Program-made: the position numbers and the translations under genes | Notes under the pieces: generated by a model | The model's database searches: none | Told to the model about the DNA's origin: nothing | The model's input: the letters and a program-made list of their open reading frames with translations, nothing else | Shown: one piece after another, positions 19,635 to 29,625 of the stretch | Position numbering within the stretch: position 1 is the first letter of the stretch | Layout: each line of letters starts with the position of its first letter | NCBI RefSeq assembly: GCF_000233435.1 | Contig: NC_016146.1 | Span: 221,701-285,700 of the forward strand | Direction of reading: 5' to 3' | From: Blattabacterium sp. (Mastotermes darwiniensis) str. MADAR | GTDB lineage: Bacteria > Bacteroidota > Bacteroidia > Flavobacteriales > Blattabacteriaceae | DNA: 64,000 nucleotides

Positions 19635-20393
19635 TTAATTGTTTATTTTTTCACGTTCGAATTTTTTCAATTGAAACTTTATTAGATTAAAACATTTTTC
19701 TTTTAAATAATTTTTGTCCTTTAAAGACAAGTTTTTGGTGGAAATAGAATGATGTTGTTTGATACGTATTCTACCAGGACCCCCTTTGATTATAGTAAAA
19801 CTAGGAAATTTTGTTTTGATGTCTGCTATAGTAAACGGAACAATGGATATTTTTTTTCTTATTGCAATAGAAAAAGCTCCACTTTTAAAATGATCTAAGA
19901 AAATAGAGGGATTAGGAACTCCACCTTCTGGAAAAATACATACACTTTTTCCAGAATCTACTTTTTCTTGTATTTGTTTAAACACTTGTATACAACTGGA
20001 TAAATTTTTTCTATCTATTAATATATTACTTTTTCTATAAACAAAACCAAAAAAAGGAAGTTTAGCTAGTTCCGCCTTTCCTACAAAAACTAAAGGATTC
20101 TTTCTCATCAAAGAATAAATCAACATAACATCCATGATGGAACTGTGATTACTGATAATCACGTATTGTTTGTTTTTATCTAGTATTTCTTCTTTTTCTA
20201 ATACATACCAGAATCCCATAAGAAAAAGATTACTTCTAGCCCACATTTGATGAAACCAATAAGCAATGTGATAATATTTATCCTTAAAAAGAAATGGAAC
20301 AGAAGCTCCTGCCCATAATGGAATGAGAAATAAGTTTATTAGAAAAAACCATATTCTCCATAAGAATATTAAGGATGTTTGAATTATTTTCAT
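19635..20393 (-). CDS. plsC: 1-Acyl-sn-glycerol-3-phosphate acyltransferase
   Basis: PlsC-type acyltransferase making phosphatidic acid in the inner membrane. The catalytic HxxxxD box is SNHSSIMDVMLIY, and the substrate box is CIFPEGGVPNPS. A hydrophobic N-terminal segment (about residues 5-35) would anchor it. The 252-residue length is normal. It starts upstream of rnhA with a 3-base gap, so the two are likely cotranscribed. Confidence 0.92.
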   Translation of the reverse strand: MKIIQTSLIFLWRIWFFLINLFLIPLWAGASVPFLFKDKYYHIAYWFHQMWARSNLFLMGFWYVLEKEEILDKNKQYVIISNHSSIMDVMLIYSLMRKNPLVFVGKAELAKLPFFGFVYRKSNILIDRKNLSSCIQVFKQIQEKVDSGKSVCIFPEGGVPNPSIFLDHFKSGAFSIAIRKKISIVPFTIADIKTKFPSFTIIKGGPGRIRIKQHHSISTKNLSLKDKNYLKEKCFNLIKFQLKKFEREKINN

Positions 20394-20514
20394 TAATCAA
20401 TAAAATTAATCAAAAAAATATATGCATATTGAAAAATATTTTTCATTTTTGTTAAAAAATTTATAACTTTTTTTTTTAAAAAATTGTCTGTTTTTTTTCT
20501 TTAGAAAAAAAAAC

Positions 20515-21507
20515 ATGTATACATTGGGAGAGTTTATTATAGAAAATAGGGATCGTTTTTTGTATTCTACAGAAGAATTGTTACGTTTGTTTAGCTCCAT
20601 TAAATTAGCGGCTAAGGCTATCAATAAAGAAGTAAACAAAGCAGGTTTAACAGAAAAAATTATAGGGAGTTCGGGGATAACTAATATACAAGGAGAGAAT
20701 CAACAAAAATTGGATGATTTTGCACATAGAGTTTTCATAGAATCATTTAAAAGCAGAAATGTAGTTTGCGGAATAGCTTCTGAGGAAAGCAAAGATTTTA
20801 TAGTTATTGTGGAAAAGGGGGAAAAAGAAAATCCTAAATATATTGTTTTGATAGATCCATTGGATGGGTCTTCCAATATAGATGTAAATGTTTCTATTGG
20901 AACTATATTTTCTGTGTATATAAGACGAACTCCTATTCCAATGGATTTAACAATAGAAGATTTTTTGCAGAAAGGAAATAAACAAATATTAGCAGGATAT
21001 ATTATTTATGGATCATCTACCATATTAGTCTATACAACAGGAAATGGAGTCCATGGTTTTACTTTGGATCCCTCTATTGGAACTTTTTATTTATCTCATC
21101 CAAATCTTCGTTTTCCTGAAATAGAAAGAATTTACTCTATTAATGAAGGAAATTATGCTAAATTTCCTAATGGAATAAAAAAATTTATAAAATATTGTCA
21201 AGAAAAAAAAGAAAATCGTCCTTATACAGCACGGTATATTGGATCTTTAGTAGGGGATTTTCATAGAAATATGATACAAGGTGGTATCTATATTTATCCT
21301 AAAACGGAACATTCTCCAGAGGGGAAATTAAGATTACTTTATGAATGTAATCCTATGGCTTTTTTAACAGAACAAGCTGGTGGAAAAGCTTCTGATGGAA
21401 AGAAAAGAATTCTAGATATAAAACCTTTAAATTTACATCAAAGGACTCCATTTATTTGTGGACCTGTAAGAATGGTTTCTAAATTGGAAGAATTTATGGA
21501 TCGGTAA
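20515..21507 (+). CDS. fbp: Fructose-1,6-bisphosphatase class I
   Basis: FBPase removes the 1-phosphate from fructose 1,6-bisphosphate and is a marker of gluconeogenesis. The metal-binding loop [24 protein letters not shown] and the active-site segment [23 protein letters not shown] are intact. GIASEES near residue 90 supplies metal ligands. The 330-residue length is typical. The preceding 121-base gap to the divergent plsC is A/T-rich, contains TAACTTTT (one base off the -7 consensus), and shows no further gene. Confidence 0.96.
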   Translation: MYTLGEFIIENRDRFLYSTEELLRLFSSIKLAAKAINKEVNKAGLTEKIIGSSGITNIQGENQQKLDDFAHRVFIESFKSRNVVCGIASEESKDFIVIVEKGEKENPKYIVLIDPLDGSSNIDVNVSIGTIFSVYIRRTPIPMDLTIEDFLQKGNKQILAGYIIYGSSTILVYTTGNGVHGFTLDPSIGTFYLSHPNLRFPEIERIYSINEGNYAKFPNGIKKFIKYCQEKKENRPYTARYIGSLVGDFHRNMIQGGIYIYPKTEHSPEGKLRLLYECNPMAFLTEQAGGKASDGKKRILDIKPLNLHQRTPFICGPVRMVSKLEEFMDR

Positions 21508-21523
21508 AAATAAAACAAAAAAT

Positions 21524-21896
21524 ATGGAAGTAAAATTGAAAGGGAAGAACAATATTATTGATACAATGAAATACGGAAAAACATTTTCCGATTTTCCAAT
21601 TTATACATCAATACTATTGTATCCAAAGAAGAATATGAAAAGAATAGAACTAATTGGAACTTTGGTAAAAAAAAAATTTTAAAAAGTCAGTTCATAGAAA
21701 TAGAATCAAACGGTTATTACGATCTTCTTTTTTATTGAATAAATCTGTTTTAGAAAAAAATATAGTGGATGGTTATCATATTGTCTTTCTTTATCAAGGA
21801 AAATTTATACCTAAATTCAAAGAAATTGATCAATCCATGAAAACAATATTTTATGAAATAATAAGATCAATAAATCAGGATCATAATCCTTGTTGA
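21524..21896 (+). pseudogene. rnpA: Ribonuclease P protein component, split by a 10-A tract
   Basis: Two frames together encode a complete RnpA. From ATG 21524 the first reads through GKTFSDFPIYTSILLYP and RIELIGTLVKK, then hits TAA at 21680. The second frame carries the diagnostic basic motif FKKSVHRNRIKRLLR and continues to TGA at 21894, ending NQDHNPC. The junction is a run of ten A at 21667-21676; nine A would join the halves into a 123-residue protein of normal length. As drawn it is a pseudogene, but conserved sequence on both sides argues for polymerase slippage rescue or a sequencing error. It overlaps marC by 16 bases. Confidence 0.88.
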
Positions 21897-22462
21897 AATA
21901 ATTGACCAACATTTGCTCCAAAAATCTTCACGGAAAATGCAAGTAAAACAATTCCAAATATTTTTTTTAGTATATCTAAACCGTTTGTTCCTATTTTTTT
22001 AGCGATAAAATCACATCGGTCTATAACAAAATAGACAACAATCATATTCAATATTAGAGATAAAAGAATAATGTTAACATCATAAGTTGTTCTTAGTGAA
22101 ATTAGAGTAGTTAAAGATCCTGGTCCAGCTATAAGTGGAAAGGCTATTGGAACTATAGAAGTTTGAGCATTTTCTGTAACTTTATGGATATCTATTCCTA
22201 GTATCATTTCTAATCCAATTAGAAATAACACTATAGATCCTGCTACAGAAAAAGAGTTAACATCTACACCAATGATTTTGAGCATAGGTTGTCCTAAAAA
22301 TAAAAAAGATAAAAATATAAGAAGAGAAGTGATTATCACTTTTTTAGTGTCTATAATGTTTCCTTTGGATTTAAAACTCATAATTATGGGAGCATTTCCT
22401 AATATATCTATAATGCTAAAAAGAATCATAAAACAACTGATTAATGAATTAATCCATTCCAT
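21881..22462 (-). CDS. MarC family integral membrane protein
   Basis: A six-helix inner-membrane protein of the MarC/UPF0056 family; no transport substrate is established for the family. Recognised segments are DILGNAPIIMSF, FSVAGSIVLFLIGLEMILG and FPLIAGPGSLTTLI. ATG at 22462 (MEWINSLIS) is preferred over ATG at 22501, which would add 13 unrelated residues. The 3' end overlaps the frameshifted rnpA on the opposite strand. Confidence 0.85.
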   Translation of the reverse strand: MEWINSLISCFMILFSIIDILGNAPIIMSFKSKGNIIDTKKVIITSLLIFLSFLFLGQPMLKIIGVDVNSFSVAGSIVLFLIGLEMILGIDIHKVTENAQTSIVPIAFPLIAGPGSLTTLISLRTTYDVNIILLSLILNMIVVYFVIDRCDFIAKKIGTNGLDILKKIFGIVLLAFSVKIFGANVGQLFQQGL

Positions 22463-22544
22463 ATTATTTATTTTATTGCCCAGTAAGTAGTGGAAATACA
22501 AACATAATATTTTTCACCAATTAAAAAAAAAAACTTTACATGTT

Positions 22545-23939
22545 TTAATTTTTGGACAAAGTATTTTTTTTAAAAAGGACGTTTTCGTAGGCTTTCCATC
22601 CTGAATTTCTATATTTTTCTGCCAGTATTTTTGGATTATTCGATTGATAAATCGCTTTTCCAACGATAATAAAATCGCTACTATTCTTAATAAAAGCTTG
22701 ATTAGGATGAATGTAGGTATTTCCCCTACAATTTTCTTTTGAATCAGAAAAATGTATACCAGGAGTAAATAATAATAATCTATCGTCCACTTTTCTTTGA
22801 GCAACTGTTCCAATGACTTTAGAATTTTTTAAAGAAATATTTAATGCTTTTCTTATATAGTTATCATCAGATAATCTTCCAGAAGAAGACATTTCAGATA
22901 TAGTAATTACCCCCATATTAGAAGGAATATTCAAGTTTTGTATACTTTCACTTCCTGCAAGAACATGGACCGTTATAATATCTGCCCAAGAAGATATTTT
23001 ATGTATTCCATAATGTAATTGAAGATAATTTGTAGGTCCTACATCACATAATTTTCTATCTTCAAACAATAAAAATTTCTTTTCCATCGAAATTTTTTTA
23101 AGTGAATCGATAAATGAAAATGAAAAATCACTAATAATATCTACATGAATCTTTAATCCACAAATTTTATCCCCAATTAAATTTACCAATTTTAAAATTT
23201 CTTCAGAATATATTAAGTCAGCGGAAACTATCAAATTTGTTTGTTTTTTCAATGCTATGTCAAGAAGTTTTTTTCCTATAGGATGAGAAATTTTTTCTTT
23301 CTTTTCTTCATAAGAAATACGTTTTCCTTGAATATTTTTTAATTTTTTTTTCTTGAAAAAAAATTGAATTATATGTATTTCTTCTTTTTTTAATAGATTT
23401 TTTTCTTTCAACATCTTTAAAATTTCTCCTAGACGAAATAAAGATCGTATGTTGAATCCTCTATTTTTTAGATTTTCTATTCCTCCTTGTTCACGATCAA
23501 GAATGGATAAAATATTTTTGATAATTAATCCTTCTTTTTCAAGATCTATTACAGTTTTTAACAAACTGTCTCCACTTGTTATAACATCTTCTATAAGAAG
23601 GCAATTTTGTCCTTTCTTGTAAATTCCTTCTATCATTCGTTTTGTTCCATAACCTTTATTTTCTTTTCTTTTAATAATTAAAGGAATATTAGATCTTAAC
23701 GATAAAGTAGTCGCTATAGGTAAAGCGGCATATGGAACTCCACAAATCAATTCAAACACGTGATATGGGACTTCCTTCAAAATCAAATCCGATAATTTTA
23801 TTAATAAATCGGGTCTAGAAGCAATTGGACGAAAATCTATATATATAGGAGAATTCATTCCACTTTTTAAGGTAAAACAACCAAATTTAATAATTCCTAA
23901 ATTATAAATTTTATAAAAAAAATGTTCTTTTTCCTTCAT
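22545..23939 (-). CDS. pyrEF: Fused orotate phosphoribosyltransferase / OMP decarboxylase (UMP synthase type)
   Basis: One 464-residue protein performs the last two UMP steps. Residues 1-~200 are OPRT, with KFGCFTLKSGMNSPIYIDFR, CGVPYAALPIAT, the PRPP loop LLIEDVITSGDSL and ILDREQGG. Residues ~215-464 are OMP decarboxylase, with SADLIYSEEIL, LKIHVDIISDF, the catalytic LLFEDRKLCDVG, SSWADIITVHVLAGS and EMSSSGRL. Domain order and motifs resemble eukaryotic UMPS more than the separate PyrE and PyrF usual in bacteria. pyrD lies divergently 66 bases away. Confidence 0.95.
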   Translation of the reverse strand: MKEKEHFFYKIYNLGIIKFGCFTLKSGMNSPIYIDFRPIASRPDLLIKLSDLILKEVPYHVFELICGVPYAALPIATTLSLRSNIPLIIKRKENKGYGTKRMIEGIYKKGQNCLLIEDVITSGDSLLKTVIDLEKEGLIIKNILSILDREQGGIENLKNRGFNIRSLFRLGEILKMLKEKNLLKKEEIHIIQFFFKKKKLKNIQGKRISYEEKKEKISHPIGKKLLDIALKKQTNLIVSADLIYSEEILKLVNLIGDKICGLKIHVDIISDFSFSFIDSLKKISMEKKFLLFEDRKLCDVGPTNYLQLHYGIHKISSWADIITVHVLAGSESIQNLNIPSNMGVITISEMSSSGRLSDDNYIRKALNISLKNSKVIGTVAQRKVDDRLLLFTPGIHFSDSKENCRGNTYIHPNQAFIKNSSDFIIVGKAIYQSNNPKILAEKYRNSGWKAYENVLFKKNTLSKN

Positions 23940-24005
23940 AAAAAAAACCTGTTTCGGTAAATTTAAAAAATTTATACTTGTGGGATTTTTTGCTAATTTA
24001 TAATC

Positions 24006-24947
24006 ATGAAAAAAATAGATATTTCCACTAATATAAATGGAATAAAATTTCCATCCTGTATCATGAATGCTTCAGGAGTTCGTTGTAGTACAGATAAAGA
24101 GCTTTCCGATCTTTTGATTAGTTCTTCTGGAGCTGTTGTTACAAAAAGTTGTACTCTAAAACCAAGGAAGGGAAATTTAAAGCCAAGATATTTCGAATGG
24201 AATATTGGAAGTATCAATTCTATGGGATTGCCAAATCTTGGAATAGATTTTTATTTGGATTTTTTCGAAAGAAAAAATTATAAAAAACCTTTTTTATTAT
24301 CCGTATCAGGACTTTCTATTGAAGAAAATTATATTCTTCTTCGTAAAGCCAATCTTTCTTCAAAAATTAGTGCTATAGAATTAAATTTATCTTGTCCAAA
24401 TATAGTGGAAAAAGGAAATAAAGTATTAGGTTACGATTTTTCTAAGGTTTCGTATTTTCTGGATAATCTATTTAAATTTTATAAAAAACCTTTAGGAGTT
24501 AAACTCCCGCCTTATTTTGAAGATGAGAACTTTATAAAAATGGCTTCTATTTTAAATAAATATCCTCTTTGTTTTGTTACTTGCATTAATAGTTTACCCA
24601 ATGGCATTTTCATCGATATAAATAAAGAATCCGTTGTTATTCAACCAAAAAAAGGATTTGGAGGAATAGGAGGTATATCTATCAAACCATTTGCATTGTC
24701 TAATATTTGTAAATTTTATACTTATCTTCGTAAAGATATTCCTATAATAGGATGTGGAGGAATTTGTTCTGGAAAAGATATATTTGAACATATATTATGT
24801 GGGGCTTCTGCAGTTCAGGTTGGTACTCAATTTATAAAAGAAGGAATTACTGTATTTGATAGATTAATTCAAGAATTCATTTTAATTCTAAAAAATAAAC
24901 AATATTCATCCATAAATAATTTCAAAGGAAAATTAAATGTTTTCTAG
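24006..24947 (+). CDS. pyrD: Dihydroorotate dehydrogenase, class 1A type
   Basis: PyrD oxidises dihydroorotate to orotate. The start ISTNINGIKFPSCIMNASGV, the active-site Cys in IELNLSCPNI, and the FMN phosphate loop GCGGICSGKDIFEHILCGASAVQVGT are clear. The lack of an N-terminal membrane helix, the catalytic Cys and the 313-residue length indicate a soluble class 1 enzyme, and the N-terminal pattern suggests 1A, which uses fumarate as acceptor. It is divergent from pyrEF, which uses its product, and overlaps the proS end by four bases. Confidence 0.94.
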   Translation: MKKIDISTNINGIKFPSCIMNASGVRCSTDKELSDLLISSSGAVVTKSCTLKPRKGNLKPRYFEWNIGSINSMGLPNLGIDFYLDFFERKNYKKPFLLSVSGLSIEENYILLRKANLSSKISAIELNLSCPNIVEKGNKVLGYDFSKVSYFLDNLFKFYKKPLGVKLPPYFEDENFIKMASILNKYPLCFVTCINSLPNGIFIDINKESVVIQPKKGFGGIGGISIKPFALSNICKFYTYLRKDIPIIGCGGICSGKDIFEHILCGASAVQVGTQFIKEGITVFDRLIQEFILILKNKQYSSINNFKGKLNVF

Positions 24948-26407
24948 TAAGATTTTGCAAAAACGACTCGTTGACAAGAAGGTTTTCCAGAGTAAATACA
25001 TTTTCCAGTTTCGTTTTCATTGTTGATAGGAATACAACGTATAGTAGCTTCCGTTTCTTCTTGTATTTTTTTTCCTGTACTCATTGTTCCATCCCAATGA
25101 GCAAGAATAAAACCTCCTGTTTCATTGATTCTATTTTTAAAATCTTCATAATGATCTAAGCAAACAGTCAATTTTTTTGTTTTGTTCAAAGCTTTTTGAT
25201 AAATATTTCTTTGTATTTTTTCAAGAAGTTCTGGAATAAATGTGATTAAACTATTCCAAGATACATATATTTTTTCGTAAGTATCTCTTCTAAATACTTC
25301 TGCTTTCTCCATTTTAATTTCATTTTTTCCAATACTAATTCGTATGGGAATTCCCTTCATTTCGTATTCATTAAATTTCCATCCAGGAGTAAAAATATCT
25401 CTGTTGTCATACTTTATACTAAGTTCTGTTTTTTTTAAAATATTCTGAATCTTTTCAACTATTTCATTAATTTTTTTTAATTCTTTTTTGTTTTTATATA
25501 TAGGAATAATAACAATTTGTATAGGAGCTATTTTAGGAGGTAAAACCAATCCATGATCATCTGAATGTAACATTACCAGTCCTCCTATTAACCTAGTGGA
25601 AATTCCCCATGAAGTAGACCATACATATTCTTTTTTTCCATTATGATTAGTAAATTGGACATCAAAAGCTTTTGAAAAATTTTGTCCAAGAAAATGAGAA
25701 GTTCCAATTTGTAAAGCTTTTCCGTCTTGCATGAGGGCTTCAATACAATATGTTGTTTCAGATCCAGAAAATTTATCCATAAAAGGTTTTATTCCCTGTA
25801 ATACAGGAATAGCCATGCAATTTTCAGAGAAATTTGTATAGATATTCAATATTTTTTTAGTTTCTTCTATAGCTTCTTTTTTTGTAGAATGAGCGGTATG
25901 ACCTTCTTGCCATAAAAATTCAGAGGTTCTTAATAACAGACGAGTACGCATTTCCCATCTAATGGCATTTCCCCATTGATTGTAAAGAATAGGTAGATCT
26001 CTATAAGAATGAATCCAACGTCGGTAAGTTTTCCATACGATACTCTCAGAAGTAGGTCGGATTACTAATTCTTCTTGTAATTGATATTTTGGATCAATAG
26101 TCAATGTTTCTTCGTTTCTTTTAAACTGAGAATGCGTAACTATAGCACATTGTTTATAAAAATTTTGAATATGTTTTTTTTCTTTCGAAAAAAATGATTT
26201 GGGGATTAATAAGGGAAAATAAACATTTTTGTGTCCGGAATCTTTAAACATTTTATCTAATTTATTTTTCATAATTTCCCATATAGAAAATCCATATGGT
26301 TTAATAATCATAAAACCACGAACACCAGAAAATTCTGCCAATCCAGATTTAATGACAATATCATTATACCATTTAGAATAATCCTCCTTACGTTTAGTTA
26401 ATTGCAT
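24944..26407 (-). CDS. proS: Prolyl-tRNA synthetase
   Basis: A class II synthetase of the shorter archaeal/eukaryotic-like type lacking the editing insertion domain, as is usual in Bacteroidetes. Motif 2 is in RWEMRTRLLLRTSEFLWQEGHTAH, motif 3 in TSWGISTRLIGGLVMLHSDDHGLVLPP, and VIRPTSESIVWKTYRRWI binds proline. The anticodon-binding domain follows from about residue 280, with a C-terminal extension ending in two Cys-containing turns. The 487-residue length is normal. Confidence 0.96.
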   Translation of the reverse strand: MQLTKRKEDYSKWYNDIVIKSGLAEFSGVRGFMIIKPYGFSIWEIMKNKLDKMFKDSGHKNVYFPLLIPKSFFSKEKKHIQNFYKQCAIVTHSQFKRNEETLTIDPKYQLQEELVIRPTSESIVWKTYRRWIHSYRDLPILYNQWGNAIRWEMRTRLLLRTSEFLWQEGHTAHSTKKEAIEETKKILNIYTNFSENCMAIPVLQGIKPFMDKFSGSETTYCIEALMQDGKALQIGTSHFLGQNFSKAFDVQFTNHNGKKEYVWSTSWGISTRLIGGLVMLHSDDHGLVLPPKIAPIQIVIIPIYKNKKELKKINEIVEKIQNILKKTELSIKYDNRDIFTPGWKFNEYEMKGIPIRISIGKNEIKMEKAEVFRRDTYEKIYVSWNSLITFIPELLEKIQRNIYQKALNKTKKLTVCLDHYEDFKNRINETGGFILAHWDGTMSTGKKIQEETEATIRCIPINNENETGKCIYSGKPSCQRVVFAKSY

Positions 26408-26484
26408 AATGGAATAATATAAAAAAATTATTTTTATTCTGCATTCAATTTTATTTATAAATTAGTGATTCTAAAATAAGAGTA

Positions 26485-26661
26485 ATGGCACATCCTAAAA
26501 GAAGACAGTCTAAATCAAGAAGAGATAAAAGAAGAACTCACTTAAAGATAAGAAAACCTCTATTAATTCAATGCCCTTTAACACATCAACAACATTTATA
26601 TCATCACGCTTATTGGCATGAAAAAAAACTATATTATAGAGGAAAAATTGTATTGGAATAA
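26485..26661 (+). CDS. rpmF: 50S ribosomal protein L32
   Basis: A 58-residue frame beginning MAHPKRRQSKSRRDKRRTH, the unmistakable L32 N-terminus, and ending HAYWHEKKLYYRGKIVLE. Only one Cys remains, so it is the zinc-free form. It lies in the divergent gap after proS and 24 bases before accB, with which it is probably cotranscribed. Confidence 0.95.
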   Translation: MAHPKRRQSKSRRDKRRTHLKIRKPLLIQCPLTHQQHLYHHAYWHEKKLYYRGKIVLE

Positions 26662-26685
26662 TTCCATCATAAATTTTTAAAATTT

Positions 26686-27165
26686 ATGGATTACAAAAAT
26701 ATTAAATCGTTGATTCAATTTATTTCTAAATCGGATATTCATGAAATAATGATTAAGATAGGAGAAACAGAAATACATATTAAAAATAAAATCGTTAGAA
26801 AAAAAAATGCATTGGATCAAATTGTTTTTAACAAAAATAATCAAAGAAATCCTTCCTATATTTCTGATTTTTCCGATAGGTTTTCTAAATACGAAGAAAA
26901 AAAACCTAATAATAATCGGTATATTACCATAAGATCTCCTATGATTGGAACCTTTTATCGTAGACCACATCCCAATCAAGAACCTTTTGTAAAGGTTGGA
27001 GATGAAATAAAGATAGGGACAAAAATTTGCGTAATAGAAGCAATGAAATTATTTAATGATATAGAATCTGAAGTGAATGGAAAAATAGTTAAAATTCTTG
27101 TAGAAGATTCTACTCCAGTAGATTATGATCAACCTTTATTTCTTTTAGATCCTATGGAAGAATAA
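26686..27165 (+). CDS. accB: Biotin carboxyl carrier protein of acetyl-CoA carboxylase
   Basis: AccB carries biotin between the carboxylase and transferase parts of acetyl-CoA carboxylase in fatty acid synthesis. The biotinyl domain (about 80-159) contains SPMIGTFYR and the modified Lys in VIEAMKLFNDIES. A charged linker separates it from the N-terminal helix region. The 159-residue length is normal. accC starts 3 bases downstream. Confidence 0.96.
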   Translation: MDYKNIKSLIQFISKSDIHEIMIKIGETEIHIKNKIVRKKNALDQIVFNKNNQRNPSYISDFSDRFSKYEEKKPNNNRYITIRSPMIGTFYRRPHPNQEPFVKVGDEIKIGTKICVIEAMKLFNDIESEVNGKIVKILVEDSTPVDYDQPLFLLDPMEE

Positions 27166-27168
27166 TTT

Positions 27169-28521
27169 ATGTTTAAAAAAATATTAATAGCTAATCGTGG
27201 TGAAATAGCTTTACGGATTATACGAACAGCTAAAGAAATGGGAATAAAGACAGTCGCTGTTTATTCTACAGCAGATAAACATAGTCTTCACGTTTATTTT
27301 TCAGATGAAGCGGTATGTATTGGTCCTCCTTCTCCATATCAATCTTATTTGAATATTCCTAATTTAATATCCGCTGCTGAAATTACGAATGCAGATGCCA
27401 TTCATCCTGGATATGGTTTCTTATCCGAAAATGCCTATTTTTCATCTATGTGCATCAAACATGGGATTAAGTTTATAGGTCCTCTTCCAAATCATATAAT
27501 TCAAATGGGGAATAAAATTTCAGCTAAAAAAATTATGAAAAAAGCTGGAATTTTGTGTTTGCCTGGATCGGATTGTTTTGTTGAATCTTCTTATAAAGAA
27601 ATAGAAAAAATAGCAGAAGAAATAGGATATCCAATTATTATTAAAGCAGTTTTTGGAGGTGGAGGAAAAGGAATACGATCTGTTTTAGATAAAAATGGAT
27701 TAAAATATTCTTGGGAAGAAGCTAAAAAAGAAGCTTTATCCTGTTTTGGAAAAAAAGACATGTATATAGAAAAATTAATCATAGATCCAAGACATATAGA
27801 AATACAAATAATTAGCGATCAATATGGAAGATCCTGTCATCTATCAGAAAGAGATTGTTCTATTCAACGAAGAAACCAAAAATTGGTAGAAGAAGCTCCT
27901 TCTCCTTTTTTAACCACATCTTTGAGAAAAAAGATGGGAGAAGAAGCTGTAAAAGCTGCAGAATTCATTCATTATGAAGGAATAGGAACTATAGAATTTT
28001 TAGTGGATAAAGATAGAAATTTTTATTTTATGGAAATGAATCCCAGAATTCAAGTAGAACACCCTATAACCGAAGAAATAACAGGTTTGGATTTGATACA
28101 AGAACAAATTTTTTTGGCTTGTGGAAAAAGACTTTCTGGAAAAAATTATTATCCAAAAATGTATTCAATAGAATGTAGAATCAATGCAGAAGAACCTTCC
28201 CAAGATTTTCGTCCGTTTCCTGGACAAATTACTCAGATGCATATTCCAGGAGGAAAAGGAGTACGTGTAGATACACATGTTTATGCTGGATATAGGGTTC
28301 CACCTTATTATGATTCTATGATTGCGAAAATTATTACTACAGCAAAAAGCAGAAAGGAAACTATTGAAAAAATGCGTCGATCATTAGATGAATTTGTGAT
28401 AGAAGGAATTCGTACAACTATTCCTTTTCATAGAGAATTTATGCAAAATAATGATTTTTTAAAAGGAAACTATAATACAAATTTTTTAGAAAAACTTCAC
28501 TATTACAATTCCAACTGTTGA
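27169..28521 (+). CDS. accC: Biotin carboxylase subunit of acetyl-CoA carboxylase
   Basis: AccC carboxylates biotin on AccB using ATP and bicarbonate. The start [19 protein letters not shown], the ATP-grasp segment [16 protein letters not shown], and the active-site stretch [22 protein letters not shown] are intact. The 450-residue length is standard. Its 3' end overlaps prfA by 19 bases convergently. The rpmF-accB-accC order is compact and likely one transcript. Confidence 0.97.
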   Translation: MFKKILIANRGEIALRIIRTAKEMGIKTVAVYSTADKHSLHVYFSDEAVCIGPPSPYQSYLNIPNLISAAEITNADAIHPGYGFLSENAYFSSMCIKHGIKFIGPLPNHIIQMGNKISAKKIMKKAGILCLPGSDCFVESSYKEIEKIAEEIGYPIIIKAVFGGGGKGIRSVLDKNGLKYSWEEAKKEALSCFGKKDMYIEKLIIDPRHIEIQIISDQYGRSCHLSERDCSIQRRNQKLVEEAPSPFLTTSLRKKMGEEAVKAAEFIHYEGIGTIEFLVDKDRNFYFMEMNPRIQVEHPITEEITGLDLIQEQIFLACGKRLSGKNYYPKMYSIECRINAEEPSQDFRPFPGQITQMHIPGGKGVRVDTHVYAGYRVPPYYDSMIAKIITTAKSRKETIEKMRRSLDEFVIEGIRTTIPFHREFMQNNDFLKGNYNTNFLEKLHYYNSNC

Positions 28522-29615
28522 TTTTTTTTATTTTTTTCTTCAAAAATTTTTAGAAGATCAATCATTTCTTGAATATTTCCATTCATGAATCCTACAATAT
28601 CATAAATTGATTTATGAATTCTATGATCCGTTACTCTACTTTTAGGATAATTATAAGTTCGTATTTTTACGGAACGGTCTCCTGTAGAAATTAAAGATTT
28701 TCTTTTGATAGATCGTTCTTTAATTCGTTTTTCCATTTCGTTCTTATAGATACGTGATCTTAAAACCTTCATAGCTTTTTCAAAGTTTTTGTGTTGAGAA
28801 CGTTCTTCTTGGCATTCCACTGTTATTTTACTTGTAATATGAGTCAATCGCACAGCGGATTCTGTTTTATTTACATGTTGTCCTCCGGCTCCACTGGATC
28901 GAAACGTTTCTTTTTTTATATCAGATAGATCTATGTTCATTTCTACACTTTTTATTTCAGGGAGAACAGCTACTGTAATAGCAGATGTATGTATTCTTCC
29001 TTGAGACTCAGTTCTTGGAATTCTTTGAACCCTATGTACTCCAGATTCCAATTTTAAATTGGAATAGACTCCTCCTTTTTTTTTTACATCATTTCCACTT
29101 ACCTCTAAAATTATTTCTTTATACCCTTTAATTCCTCCCTTTTGAGAATGTAGTATTTCATATTTCCAACCTACTTGTTTAAAGTACATGATATACATTC
29201 GTAAAATGTCCTCTACAAAAAGACAAGCTTCATATCCTCCTGTTCCAGAACGTAATTCTACGATAGCATTTCTATGATCTTCTTCTACTTCTGTTATGGA
29301 ATCGGATAATAGAAAATTATATGATTCTTTTTCAATAGAAGATAAATCTTCTAAAATTTTTTTTTTTTCCAAGGATGCTATTTCCTTCATTTCAGGATCT
29401 GAATCGTTTTCTAAAACATTTTTTGCTTCTTGAAGAGAGAATAATTTGTTTTTGTATCTCTCGTAGAGAGACATTATCTTTTTTAATTTTTGATATTCTT
29501 TGAATAAAATTTTATATTTCTTTTGATTAGATAGAGGTTTTAAAATAAAATTTGAAATTTCATGAAATTTTTTTTCCAATACTTCAAATTGATTGAGCAA
29601 TGAAGATCTTTTCAT
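28503..29615 (-). CDS. prfA: Peptide chain release factor 1
   Basis: RF1 releases peptides at UAA and UAG. The hydrolysis motif GGQ lies in [20 protein letters not shown]. The stop-recognition tripeptide appears as PRT in [14 protein letters not shown], which fits the PxT form. The 370-residue length is full. It contains an in-frame 12-A tract (plus-strand T tract 29357-29368) in codons for EKKKIL. It follows the DUF4293 gene by 10 bases on the same strand. Confidence 0.96.
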   Translation of the reverse strand: MKRSSLLNQFEVLEKKFHEISNFILKPLSNQKKYKILFKEYQKLKKIMSLYERYKNKLFSLQEAKNVLENDSDPEMKEIASLEKKKILEDLSSIEKESYNFLLSDSITEVEEDHRNAIVELRSGTGGYEACLFVEDILRMYIMYFKQVGWKYEILHSQKGGIKGYKEIILEVSGNDVKKKGGVYSNLKLESGVHRVQRIPRTESQGRIHTSAITVAVLPEIKSVEMNIDLSDIKKETFRSSGAGGQHVNKTESAVRLTHITSKITVECQEERSQHKNFEKAMKVLRSRIYKNEMEKRIKERSIKRKSLISTGDRSVKIRTYNYPKSRVTDHRIHKSIYDIVGFMNGNIQEMIDLLKIFEEKNKKNQQLEL

Positions 29616-29625
29616 AGGTATTTAT

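Noticed and set aside
22514-22813. A minus-strand frame of 99 codons within pyrEF
   Set aside because: It is in another frame over the OMP decarboxylase domain, which is fully conserved; the alternative product has no recognisable motif.
26677-26979. A minus-strand frame of 100 codons over accB
   Set aside because: It is the antisense of accB; composition is typical of reverse frames of A/T-rich genes.
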